From IMG/VR virus record IMGVR_UViG_3300025030_000164, positions 1 to 47,847 of that record: a stretch of 47,847 nucleotides of DNA; one strand, 5' to 3'. The stretch's first letter is position 1; every line of letters begins with the position of its first letter. Under the pieces are notes generated by a model. The model was given only the letters and a program-made list of their open reading frames with translations, ran no database searches and had not been told where the DNA came from. The stretch comes from a virus. This document shows, one piece after another, positions 12,501 to 20,005 of this stretch. Position numbers and translations under genes: made by a program.

Positions 12501-12529
12501 TATTCGCACTCCTAACTCCCTTCAAATTA

Positions 12530-12635
12530 GAAACGCCGAACCACTCAAACCTTTGTAACCAACAGCGTGAGCAGTTGAAGGTCGAACGATCCGGCGTTTC
12601 CAGACAATAAAAATGCCCGCGCTGTCGTTGGTTAC
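12530..12635 (-). promoter_or_regulatory. pseudoknot leader of first early gene
   Basis: Helix A: GTAACCAA-cga-CAGCG (12635-12620) with CGCTG-TTGGTTAC (12567-12555), 13 bp with a 3-nt bulge. In its loop GAAACGCC (12600-12593) pairs over 8 perfect bp with GGCGTTTC (12537-12530) downstream of helix A. Crossed order again; the second helix ends just before AATTTGAAGGGAGTT, the ribosome-site element. A TATATA lies at 12645-12640, so helix A starts at about +1. Confidence 0.65.
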
Positions 12636-12639
12636 GCCC

Positions 12640-12664
12640 TATATACTTGCAATTCTAATGCCAA
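12640..12664 (-). promoter_or_regulatory. possible weak leftward promoter
   Basis: TATATA (12645-12640) with TTGGCA 13 bases upstream (12664-12659), too short a spacer for an ordinary promoter. The text TTGGCATTAGAATTGC resembles the -35 region of promoter 11430 (TTGACATTAGATTGC). It may need an activator. Confidence 0.35.
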
Positions 12665-12780
12665 CTCCTAACTCCCCTATTCCCAACACCCGTCCCCACC
12701 AGCGTAACGTAATCATTTAATTACACCAATCCCCACAAACCCAATGCCACATTGACTTCGTATGTAAAATAACCCCTTTC

Positions 12781-12805
12781 TTTACACTTGTGTAAATCTT
12801 TACAC
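12781..12805. promoter_or_regulatory. palindromic operator candidate in divergent control region
   Basis: TTTACACTTGTGTAAA (12781-12796) is a perfect 16-bp palindrome, followed at 12799-12805 by another TTTACAC half-site 18 bp from the first. It lies between the leftward and rightward units in an AT-rich region with no gene (12668-12998). A repressor or activator site is likely; the binder is unknown. Confidence 0.55.
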
Positions 12806-12858
12806 TTTCCACGCCGCAATAGAATCTGAAATAATTCCACCCTTCCACCAAAAATCCC

Positions 12859-12888
12859 TTGACTTTTGCAGAACACCACCAGTATCTT
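12859..12888 (+). promoter_or_regulatory. possible rightward promoter
   Basis: TTGACT (12859-12864), 18 bp, TATCTT (12883-12888). A second -10-like TATAAT at 12967-12972 lacks a good -35 and lies 27 bases before the first rightward start codon. One or both may drive the late genes. Confidence 0.45.
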
Positions 12889-12998
12889 CCCACTAATGCT
12901 CATTTGGTTCCCGCGAATGCTCTAATGAACACGCCCACGCACCCGCGTCAGATCAACGTAGTTGTATATAATTACCCAATACCTTACGCCCTTGTTTT

Positions 12999-13439
12999 AT
13001 GCCCGCAGCGAAGTTCACATCAACTCCTGATGATTGTCGTCCGCAAAGGGGCTATCACCCTAATAGATATAGTGTTAGCCGTAGGTATTTGGATGAGCTT
13101 GAGCGGTCGTATCGTCGTTACTGTATAACTTTGCGGGAGTTGCAAGAGGTAAAGGCGGAGTTACGGCGGGTGAGGAAGTGGAAGGCGCGTTCGGTCAAGA
13201 CTGGGGCGGTGATGTTTGACTCTGCGGCGATCATGGGGATGTTGGGTGAGAAGAGCCATGCGTTTGCGCGTCGGGTGCGAGAGGGGCGGTTTCCGGCCCC
13301 GGATGATGTGGTTCCGTCGAGCTACTCGGAGACGGAGAGTAGGCCGAGGCAGTGGCGTTGGTTTGCTGGGACGGTAATGGGGTGGATCGCGTCGAAGGAT
13401 GGCCGGACAGAGATTGAGCGGCTGGTGAGGGGGAGTTAA
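12999..13439 (+). CDS. putative DNA-binding protein, AlpA/excisionase-like C-terminus
   Basis: 146 aa. Residues 30-65 are a charged helix, likely a coiled coil (LDELERSYRRYCITLRELQEVKAELRRVRKW). The C-terminal 75 residues resemble AlpA/MerR-like HTH proteins: IMGMLGEKSHAFARRVREGRFPAPDD, then QWRWFAGTVMGWIASKDG, the usual helix-turn-helix plus RW...V..WI pattern. It is the first rightward gene, so it may regulate late genes or act with terminase. The start has no clear ribosome site. Confidence 0.7.
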   Translation: MPAAKFTSTPDDCRPQRGYHPNRYSVSRRYLDELERSYRRYCITLRELQEVKAELRRVRKWKARSVKTGAVMFDSAAIMGMLGEKSHAFARRVREGRFPAPDDVVPSSYSETESRPRQWRWFAGTVMGWIASKDGRTEIERLVRGS

Positions 13440-13453
13440 ACGTGGAGGTGAGG

Positions 13454-13678
13454 ATGGTGGAAAAGTATGCGGACCTGTCGCCGTGGATTGGGGGATTCAG
13501 GCGTGCAGACATTGATGACGGGCGCGATCCATACTGGCGGCATGAGGACGGAACGATAATCCGTGCCAAGACGGTGAGGAATGTGTCCTCGCGTATATTC
13601 CCTTGGCCAAGCGCCACATCTGTTGGTCAGTGGGTTCAGAACGACAACGCCGGCGGCTACGGGGAGGGTGGGCTATGA
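13454..13678 (+). CDS. hypothetical protein
   Basis: 74 aa from ATG 13454 with GGAGGT five bases upstream; the GTG at 13442 overlaps that site and is unlikely. Tryptophan- and arginine-rich (SPWIGGFRRADIDDGRDPYWRHEDG), no membrane segment. The stop overlaps the next start as ATGA. Confidence 0.7.
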   Translation: MVEKYADLSPWIGGFRRADIDDGRDPYWRHEDGTIIRAKTVRNVSSRIFPWPSATSVGQWVQNDNAGGYGEGGL

Positions 13679-13935
13679 ACGGACTGCTGGCGGCGATACT
13701 CAGGCACTTCTCTATCCGCAAACGAAGAGAAATGTTTGACTATCTACGTGAAGACTTTACCGTCTATTCGTGGTTGGGGGTTGATCTGGTAAAATGGGAT
13801 CACCGAAAGCCTCTGTGCTGGAGGCGTTACAGGAAGAGCGGCGCCATGAGCAGGCTGATGACTGCGCTTCGTCGTTTTATCTGGCTGCGGTTCGGCTGGC
13901 TTGGGCGGGGTGGGTGGGGGAAAGACATTGACTAA
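13675..13935 (+). CDS. basic hypothetical protein
   Basis: 86 aa from ATG 13675 (ATGA overlap). Very basic and aromatic (AAILRHFSIRKRREMFDYLREDF, WRRYRKSG, LRRFIWLRFGWLGRGGWG). Probably binds nucleic acid or membrane surface. No family recognised. Confidence 0.65.
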   Translation: MNGLLAAILRHFSIRKRREMFDYLREDFTVYSWLGVDLVKWDHRKPLCWRRYRKSGAMSRLMTALRRFIWLRFGWLGRGGWGKDID

Positions 13936-14125
13936 GCCTCAACACCTGACGAAGCGGGGCATCTGCCGGAAGTATTCGATCTGCGAGGCAACGCTTGACA
14001 AGGATCGAAAAGACGCTCGCTTCCCCCCGCGCCTCGCTCACTTTGGAAAGCCTTATCGTTGGGCTTACAAGGCTATAGTGAGCTTTTACCGTGAGCTTTA
14101 CCGGGACATGGAGCCCGGACGATAA
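13928..14125 (+). CDS. AlpA-like HTH protein
   Basis: 65 aa from TTG 13928 (GGGGGAAA upstream, 8-base overlap with the previous stop). Pattern LTKRGICRKYSICEATLDKDRKDARFPPRLAHFGKPYRWAYKAIVSFYREL, split: helix, turn, recognition helix, FPP, then RW/A and a terminal helix. This is the MerR/AlpA fold used by excisionases and transcription factors. It may regulate the late genes just ahead. Confidence 0.75.
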   Translation: MTKPQHLTKRGICRKYSICEATLDKDRKDARFPPRLAHFGKPYRWAYKAIVSFYRELYRDMEPGR

Positions 14126-14134
14126 TCTCCTAAT

Positions 14135-14160
14135 AACCGGCTAAAATCTCTTAGCTGGTT
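14135..14160 (+). terminator. hairpin after regulatory genes, possible terminator
   Basis: AACCGGCTAA (14135-14144) and TTAGCTGGTT (14151-14160) form a 10-bp stem (one G-U) with a 6-nt loop. The U-rich part after it is short (TTAGTATT), so termination may be partial. It separates the regulatory genes from the virion genes. Confidence 0.45.
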
Positions 14161-14190
14161 TAGTATTCCCCCCTATACTTTCCTTGATTG

Positions 14191-14217
14191 CCCTTGATTT
14201 TAACCTAAACTCAAGGG
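14191..14217 (+). promoter_or_regulatory. hairpin masking a ribosome site
   Basis: CCCTTGA (14191-14197) and TCAAGGG (14211-14217) form a perfect 7-bp stem. The 3' arm contains AAGGG, the only ribosome site for the ATG at 14226, so the hairpin should restrict its translation. Confidence 0.5.
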
Positions 14218-14225
14218 TCTCCAAA

Positions 14226-15917
14226 ATGAAATTCACGACACTCCTACTCCTCTGCCTCTTGACCGTTGGCGAAGTATTCGCGCTTGGGCCAACGAGTTAC
14301 AATGGCAATCCCCGCACGGCTGACATTACGGCTGGTTCGGAATACTCCCCTTACATTGGCTCTGTCATTCGGGCGGAGATTAGTGGGGGGGTGTCTGGGG
14401 CAACTACGTTTCAGGTCTCTTCGCTTGTGGGGCTTGACGACGACTTCTTCAACACGACGTGGCGGGTTCGGGCTGTAACGGCAACGAACGTGACCGACGG
14501 GTCGGTTTGGGACATAACAGACTATGTCAGTTCTTCCGGCACATTTACGACACAATCGGCTGACGGGAACTGGGCTGTTGGGGATGTGTTGGAAATTTCC
14601 AAAGCCTATGTGCTGGACGCTGCGGAGTTTGGGTTGGCCGGTGGGCAAGTTGTGGCGACGGGTAAGGTAACGACCGCCTCTGGGTCGAACAGCGTGGTTG
14701 ACCCGACGGACGCGGATACGATTACGGTGGCGACGTTTGAGGGGTTGAACACCACGCTTTTCTCAGGTCTTGCGACGGGACAGACTTCGGCCCGGTATTA
14801 CCTGCGGTTTGCTGCGGCTGACGAGGCGGGTGACGGGGAGTTGATTGGTCAATATCGGGCTATCCGCTCACTGTCGGCGGCTGGGGTGGTGATCTATGAG
14901 CCGGGGTTTGACGTTGGGGGTTCAACGGATGTTATAGATGCGGGAGACATTGTAGAGATTGTCCCGATGGGCGCGATCAATCCGAATCCGCCGATGTTTT
15001 ATCGGGGGACGGTGTTGAGTGGTTCGTCAACTACGGCAATATTTCCAGAGTTGATTGGGATTGATGACGCGATTACGGTTAGCGCGACGATTAAGTGTAT
15101 TCACGACCAAGCGGGGTCGGAAGAGGGTCGTTTAGCGACGGTATCGAGTTTCACGGCTGCTACGGGGACGGTTACCTTTACGGCGCCGACGACCAACACT
15201 TTGTCACCGACGGTTAACGACCAGTATGAGATACAGTGGACGGCGGCGGGGGAGATGCTGGTGGGGGGGAACGGGATACCGACTACGCTGACAGCTACGA
15301 GGCTTATTGCTGGCGTTTCAGGGTTTGAGGGACAGAAGTGGATTGAGGCGGCGGTTGACACGATCAATGAAGTCAAGCTGGAGTATGCGGAGCAGCTTAT
15401 CGAGGACTTGCGGGACTCGCTTAACAACAGAACGATACATGGGTTGGTCGCTAATATTGACTTTTCATCGGCTACGTGGAACACTCAGGCGGCGCATGAG
15501 GTGTTTGACGTGAGTGGTGATGTTGAGTTTTGGTTAACGGTAAGTTGTTCAACGCTTGTGGATGCTAATGCTGCCAGCGACTCGACTTGTTTTGGGATTG
15601 CTACGACGGCTGGGGGTGGAGCTTACACCAAGTTGGCGAGTTTTCTGTCGGAGGGGATAGACGCGTCTGAACAGGTGTATTGGCTTTCTGCTGCTGCGGC
15701 GGGGACTGTTGTTCCTGCGGCAGGGGGTTTATCTCTGGTGGCGGAGACTGTTGCGGGTGGGGCAACCTTTCACGGGATCAGCCGTAGCCTTGACATTGGC
15801 TATGAACAGATTGGGGGTGCAGGGGTAAGTGGGATACTAAGGTTTAACTGTCAATGGCGGCCAGTTGTCCCTAATTCAGGGGCGACTGTTATTGCTGGTC
15901 TGGGGGGCGCACTATGA
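14226..15917 (+). CDS. large beta-rich protein with signal peptide, probable virion or surface protein
   Basis: 563 aa from ATG 14226. Residues 1-18 are a clean signal peptide: KF, a leucine-rich core (TTLLLLCLLTVGEVF) and a likely cut after ALG or A. The mature part is long, beta-rich, low in cysteine and full of T, S, G, V and D (GKVTTASGSNSVVDPTDADT), as in phage tail-fibre, appendage or decoration proteins. Only residues about 390-420 look helical (VDTINEVKLEYAEQLIEDLRDSL). An exported protein ahead of terminase is unusual: it may be a secreted or surface-displayed factor rather than a virion part. Coding-strand G-richness is stronger here than in the capsid gene. No family recognised. 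Confidence 0.8.
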   Translation: MKFTTLLLLCLLTVGEVFALGPTSYNGNPRTADITAGSEYSPYIGSVIRAEISGGVSGATTFQVSSLVGLDDDFFNTTWRVRAVTATNVTDGSVWDITDYVSSSGTFTTQSADGNWAVGDVLEISKAYVLDAAEFGLAGGQVVATGKVTTASGSNSVVDPTDADTITVATFEGLNTTLFSGLATGQTSARYYLRFAAADEAGDGELIGQYRAIRSLSAAGVVIYEPGFDVGGSTDVIDAGDIVEIVPMGAINPNPPMFYRGTVLSGSSTTAIFPELIGIDDAITVSATIKCIHDQAGSEEGRLATVSSFTAATGTVTFTAPTTNTLSPTVNDQYEIQWTAAGEMLVGGNGIPTTLTATRLIAGVSGFEGQKWIEAAVDTINEVKLEYAEQLIEDLRDSLNNRTIHGLVANIDFSSATWNTQAAHEVFDVSGDVEFWLTVSCSTLVDANAASDSTCFGIATTAGGGAYTKLASFLSEGIDASEQVYWLSAAAAGTVVPAAGGLSLVAETVAGGATFHGISRSLDIGYEQIGGAGVSGILRFNCQWRPVVPNSGATVIAGLGGAL

Positions 15918-16060
15918 TACTCGTCGGTTTCATAACCTTCGGGCTTGTGGCGTTTGTGGCTTGGTGTTGGGTGTGTGCGGTGGCGACGGACAGCTATATG
16001 GCGGGGACTCACGAGCGGGGTTGGGAGCGGAAATACTCGTTCAGGGGCAAAGTTGGCTGA
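15914..16060 (+). CDS. small membrane protein (48 aa)
   Basis: ATG 15914 overlaps the previous stop as ATGA. One N-terminal membrane helix (ILVGFITFGLVAFVAWCWVCAVA, written in parts: ILVGFITFG and LVAFVAWCWV) is followed by a short soluble tail (HERGWERKYSFRGKVG). The stop overlaps the terminase small-subunit start by 8 bases. Function unknown. Confidence 0.65.
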   Translation: MILVGFITFGLVAFVAWCWVCAVATDSYMAGTHERGWERKYSFRGKVG

Positions 16061-16418
16061 CGTTCGGGACAAGGCTTTGGACGCGCTGACAGAGGTGGTT
16101 CATGGTGTCTTTACGGATATTATGGACGAGTCCAAGCGTCGCTACATGGACGGTTGCGAAAAGACTGTCATGGGGAAGAACGGTGAGCCGTTCACGTTCA
16201 CGGCCTACGACACTCAGGAGGGCGATCTGGCTCTCAAGGCGGCGGAGCGGATAGCGAAGTTGAAGGGGTTGAACGCGCCGGACAAGACGGCGTTCACTGA
16301 TCCGTCGGGCTTGAATGAGGCGTCGCCGTTGAGCGGTTTGACGGCAGCGGAACTCTTGCGACGTCGGGCGGAGGCAGAGGCACAACGGGCGGAGAAATTG
16401 TCTGACGAGCCTGAATGA
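16053..16418 (+). CDS. terS: putative terminase small subunit
   Basis: 121 aa from TTG 16053, preceded by AGGGG; a longer reading to 15945 would cross the membrane-protein gene. All-helical, with DALTEVVHGVFTDIMDESKRRYMDG, TAYDTQEGDLALKAAERIAKLKGLN and a charged C-terminal coiled coil (AAELLRRRAEAEAQRAEKL). Position directly before the large subunit and the size fit a DNA-recognition small terminase. The family match itself is weak, so the call rests mainly on context. Confidence 0.65.
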   Translation: MADVRDKALDALTEVVHGVFTDIMDESKRRYMDGCEKTVMGKNGEPFTFTAYDTQEGDLALKAAERIAKLKGLNAPDKTAFTDPSGLNEASPLSGLTAAELLRRRAEAEAQRAEKLSDEPE

Positions 16419-16470
16419 CATTGACCGCTTCACGCTCAACGACTACCGGGCGAGGCCGCTTGATTACGAA

Positions 16471-18024
16471 TTGTTCCATGATACTCAGTGGCGGTTACTC
16501 AAGGATACGCATGAGATAACGGTGGCTATGGGGGGCAATCGGTCGGCTAAATCGGGCTGGCTTGGGCGGGCTGTGGTAGGTATTTGCTCTCACACATATC
16601 CGGTTCGGGGGATGTATCCTGATGAGCCTGTTCATTGGCGGCACGTGAGTGAGGCGGGTCTGTTGCGGGACATGATGCAGCCGCTCATGGAGAGCATGAT
16701 GCCTGCGGGGTTTATCAAGCGGCGGCAGCGGTATCCGGGTGGGGGATTTGATGAGATGTGGTGGTTACGTGACGGCGGGTTTCTGTCGTTTGTAACACAC
16801 CATCAAGACCCTGCTGACATGGCGGGGGTGGAATTGCATGGGTTTTCGTTTGACGAGCCGATAACACAACAGTTATGGTCGGAGAATTGGCGACGGTTGT
16901 CGGCCAAGTGGCGCAAGGTGATGGGTGCGATGACGCCGCTTGGGGCGGGGAGTTGGTTTGTGGACGAGTTTGTGACCCATAGGCGGGAGAATGCGTGTAT
17001 CGTTGAGATGCCAATATGGGCTAATTGTGAGTGTCTGGGGGGCATTGAGCCTTCCAAGTTGAGGCGGATTGGCAAACCTGTTGGATTGGCGAAAGAGAAG
17101 CACCCAAAGGGCTGTAAGTGTAATCACGGGTTTCTCTCGCAGGAAGTTATTCGGACGTATCTGGCGGGGGTATCGAGTTGGGAGTTAGAGGCCGCTGAGT
17201 GGGGGACACCGTTATTTTTGCAGAGGCGAATTTATCCTGAATACGCGGCGGACGAATATAATACTTTCGATCCCGCAAAGATGTCTGGATGGCTTGGCGA
17301 GGGGCGTAATCGGGTGCCGCGCGAAGGGACGTTATGGGTGGCGTTAGACCCGGCGGATGCAAGGCCGGATGCGGCATTGTTTACGGTGGTAACACAGGAT
17401 GAGCGACGCTGGACATTGCGGGAACTGCCCGATTACCGTGCTGGCCGGTTCAGGGGGCATTTTCTCGACCAGTTAAAAACGGGACGCGCGCCGGTTGCGG
17501 TTAGTGTGCAGGAAATAGCGCAAGTAGTGACGGAGTTGGGGATGCGGGGGCGAATGGGGACATTCATGGGATTCGATCCTCACTACACTCATAATACTTT
17601 CGACCAGACGGATTTACCTGAAGACATTGTTAAGCAATACAATGACGCGATAGAAAAACACGCATCGTGGTTGCCAAGGTTTAGGCGGGTTGATCCCCAT
17701 AGGGACGGTCAACAGGAGTTAAAGCCCGGACATAAGGCGGTGGCTGAATGGTTTGTATGCGATAAGTCGAGACCGCTGGACTTTAGAAACTCCCCTCGCT
17801 GGCGGGATAGTATTTTCTGCGACAATTTATTGCGGTCAACGATTAATTACCGGCGGAAGGAAGACCCGAAAAACGCTGAAATGGGGCTGTCTGACCAACC
17901 CTCAAAGGAGTTTAAGGACATGAACGACGTGCGGCGCTACAAAGACGCCATGAAGCCCTATTTTATTCCCGCATACGAGTTCCGCCCACAGATTGAGACG
18001 AGTTACTCTTCGGCGGCGGCTTAG
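16471..18024 (+). CDS. terL: terminase large subunit (packaging ATPase/nuclease)
   Basis: 517 aa from TTG 16471. Walker A variant MGGNRSAKS at residues 20-28; Walker B with catalytic acid in HGFSFDEP near 123-130; MTPLGAGSWF coupling motif near 153. The C-terminal RNase H-like nuclease shows ALDPADARPDAA near 290 and MGFDPHYTHN near 366. It pumps DNA into the prohead through the portal and cuts the concatemer. The frame is open upstream, and residues encoded from 16411 (LNDIDRFTLNDYRARPLDYE) look like a genuine N-terminus, so the true start may be the non-standard CTG at 16411. Confidence 0.92.
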   Translation: MFHDTQWRLLKDTHEITVAMGGNRSAKSGWLGRAVVGICSHTYPVRGMYPDEPVHWRHVSEAGLLRDMMQPLMESMMPAGFIKRRQRYPGGGFDEMWWLRDGGFLSFVTHHQDPADMAGVELHGFSFDEPITQQLWSENWRRLSAKWRKVMGAMTPLGAGSWFVDEFVTHRRENACIVEMPIWANCECLGGIEPSKLRRIGKPVGLAKEKHPKGCKCNHGFLSQEVIRTYLAGVSSWELEAAEWGTPLFLQRRIYPEYAADEYNTFDPAKMSGWLGEGRNRVPREGTLWVALDPADARPDAALFTVVTQDERRWTLRELPDYRAGRFRGHFLDQLKTGRAPVAVSVQEIAQVVTELGMRGRMGTFMGFDPHYTHNTFDQTDLPEDIVKQYNDAIEKHASWLPRFRRVDPHRDGQQELKPGHKAVAEWFVCDKSRPLDFRNSPRWRDSIFCDNLLRSTINYRRKEDPKNAEMGLSDQPSKEFKDMNDVRRYKDAMKPYFIPAYEFRPQIETSYSSAAA

Positions 18025-19910
18025 TGGCAACACTATACGACTCTGCCGGGCGTCCCTATGATCCTAATGCGGCGATTCGTGGCGATCTGCTTAACCGTGC
18101 AGGCGATCCTCCAAAAGAGGATGATTTTGAGGCGGTGAGCAAGGCTCTCCATTTGTGGAGTGCCGGGAATGCGCGGTATCAGGGGTTCTTTGAAATAGGC
18201 TCTAATTGTTATGATTTTGTGCGGGACAAGCAGTGGTTTGCTCAAGATTTAGCGCACTTTGAGAAGCAACGTCGTCTGCCGTTGACGGTAAATATTATCA
18301 AGCCGAAGGTTCGGCGGGTATTGGGATTGCAGCGACAGAATCGCGTGGATTTGATGGTCTCGCCGGTGGACACTGGTGGGGACAAAGAGCGGGCGGAGTG
18401 GGCTTACAACTATCTCCGGCACTTCCGGTATGTGAACCGTGCCGAAAAGGTGGGTGCGCGGGTGTTTATGGACGGACTGCTGGCTATGGGTGTCTGGCGG
18501 CTGTTTTTGAAAAAGGATTTTGACGGGTATAAGGTCTGTGTGGAGGCTCCACCGCGCGGGAGCGTGTTGTTTGACCCTAATCATTACGATCCTCGCCTAA
18601 CCGACTGCCGGTGGGTGGAATACACAGGGTATATGCGCAGGGCGGAGATCGAGGCCAATCCGATATGGAAAGAGGCTGTCAAAAATGTCCCATTTGAAAG
18701 CCAGACCGACTATGAATCGTGGTGGAAGGCGGTTCAGGATGTAATGCGCGACGACAATCGTGCAGCAAATCCAGACCTTGTTCTGCGTAAAGAGGAACGG
18801 TATGCGGTTATTACGCTTGAGGAACGTGTTCAGAGTAAGCAATTGACCGCGATTGACCCGAATACAGGGGTGAAGGTTGCCGACTATACATGGCCGAAAG
18901 AAGCGGTTGGTCTGTTTCAGGAAATGAGCGGGTTGAAGGTGGTGGACTACGATTGTGAACGCCTGCACGTCCAGCACATACTCCCCTACTTCTTTATAGT
19001 GCTTGAGGACGTAACCTATCCGTATTCTTCTTACAGTTTTACGCCATTTGCTTCGGAGCGATTCAATTCCATGTTGCCGGATTGCACGAGTTACGTGCAT
19101 TCGATGGTGGGATTACAACGCGAAAAGAATGTAGCGCGGTCGAACACGCTTGAGACTCAAGTGAGGGCGATCCGGGGCGGTTACAAGATTTACGATAAGG
19201 GGGGGCAAGGCGCGGGGAAGAAGATTCAGGAAGACATGGATTTGCATGGTCACGAGATAGGGCGGAGCTATGTGTTGCCGGAAGGCGTTGATATTCAGCC
19301 GATGCAAGACCCGGCCATTCTGCAGGGGGCAATCTGGCGTGAGCAGAAGGCTGAATCCGACATGGAAGAGGTCAGTGGGGTTGCTGCGGTCAGTTCTTTT
19401 GGGGGGACGACCAGCGGCGAAAGCGGGGTAAAGCGTAGGATTCGGAATGAAGAGGGGGAAACCGCCGTCTATCAATATTTTGATGACTATGGCGAAGCCG
19501 AGGCGGTCATGTATAGCGGAGCATTAGACAGATTCAGTGTTCATGGTAAAGCCCCTCAAGCGTTGGCGATTATAGGGGACAATCCCAGAGACCCGCAGGT
19601 GCAGGTTATTACGCCGGCGATTATGGCAAAAATGCGCGAGGTTCAGCATTATGATGTGCGCATTCAAGAGGGGCCGTTTATGACCATGAAGAAGCAGATT
19701 GAACAGGAAGAGCGCCTTGTTCTGATGAATGTTACCGGCTCAATAGACCCTGAAGCTGGGAAAGCGATTTTACCGACAATTTGGCGCGGTTCGACATTGC
19801 CGGACGGCGAACAGATAGCAAACGAGTTGATGGACGCTCAGGCGGCGATAATGGAAACTCCGCCAGAGATAACGTCCCCCACAGGTTCAGGAGGATTCCC
19901 TCCCAAGTAA
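18024..19910 (+). CDS. P22-like portal protein
   Basis: 628 aa, close to the P22 portal family size. Family features: RYQGFFEIGSNCYDFVRDKQWF and QRRLPLTVNIIKPKVRRVLGLQRQNRVDL, split, in the first 110 residues; GARVFMDGLLAMGVWRLFL; and the late block WREQKAESDMEEVSGV with SGVKRRIRNEEG. It forms the dodecameric ring at the capsid vertex through which DNA enters and leaves and to which the short tail attaches. GTG start overlaps the terminase stop (TAGTG). Confidence 0.9.
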   Translation: MATLYDSAGRPYDPNAAIRGDLLNRAGDPPKEDDFEAVSKALHLWSAGNARYQGFFEIGSNCYDFVRDKQWFAQDLAHFEKQRRLPLTVNIIKPKVRRVLGLQRQNRVDLMVSPVDTGGDKERAEWAYNYLRHFRYVNRAEKVGARVFMDGLLAMGVWRLFLKKDFDGYKVCVEAPPRGSVLFDPNHYDPRLTDCRWVEYTGYMRRAEIEANPIWKEAVKNVPFESQTDYESWWKAVQDVMRDDNRAANPDLVLRKEERYAVITLEERVQSKQLTAIDPNTGVKVADYTWPKEAVGLFQEMSGLKVVDYDCERLHVQHILPYFFIVLEDVTYPYSSYSFTPFASERFNSMLPDCTSYVHSMVGLQREKNVARSNTLETQVRAIRGGYKIYDKGGQGAGKKIQEDMDLHGHEIGRSYVLPEGVDIQPMQDPAILQGAIWREQKAESDMEEVSGVAAVSSFGGTTSGESGVKRRIRNEEGETAVYQYFDDYGEAEAVMYSGALDRFSVHGKAPQALAIIGDNPRDPQVQVITPAIMAKMREVQHYDVRIQEGPFMTMKKQIEQEERLVLMNVTGSIDPEAGKAILPTIWRGSTLPDGEQIANELMDAQAAIMETPPEITSPTGSGGFPPK

Positions 19911-19912
19911 GT

Positions 19913-20005
19913 ATGGCTGGCTTCCTGCCCTTGCAGCCCCAGTCCAGAGATAGCGGCTTCCCGCGAGAGCGGCCCCGCAAAATGAAAGGCCAACACAATG
20001 GCTGA
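19913..20005 (+). CDS. possible 30-aa peptide
   Basis: Open frame MAGFLPLQPQSRDSGFPRERP... filling the gap between portal and scaffold genes and overlapping the next start. Ribosome site weak. Could be coincidence. Confidence 0.25.
   Translation: MAGFLPLQPQSRDSGFPRERPRKMKGQHNG

Noticed and set aside
12859-13128. 89-codon plus-strand frame before the first late gene
   Set aside because: Begins in a promoter-like TTGACT, lacks a ribosome site and overlaps the better-supported 146-aa gene.
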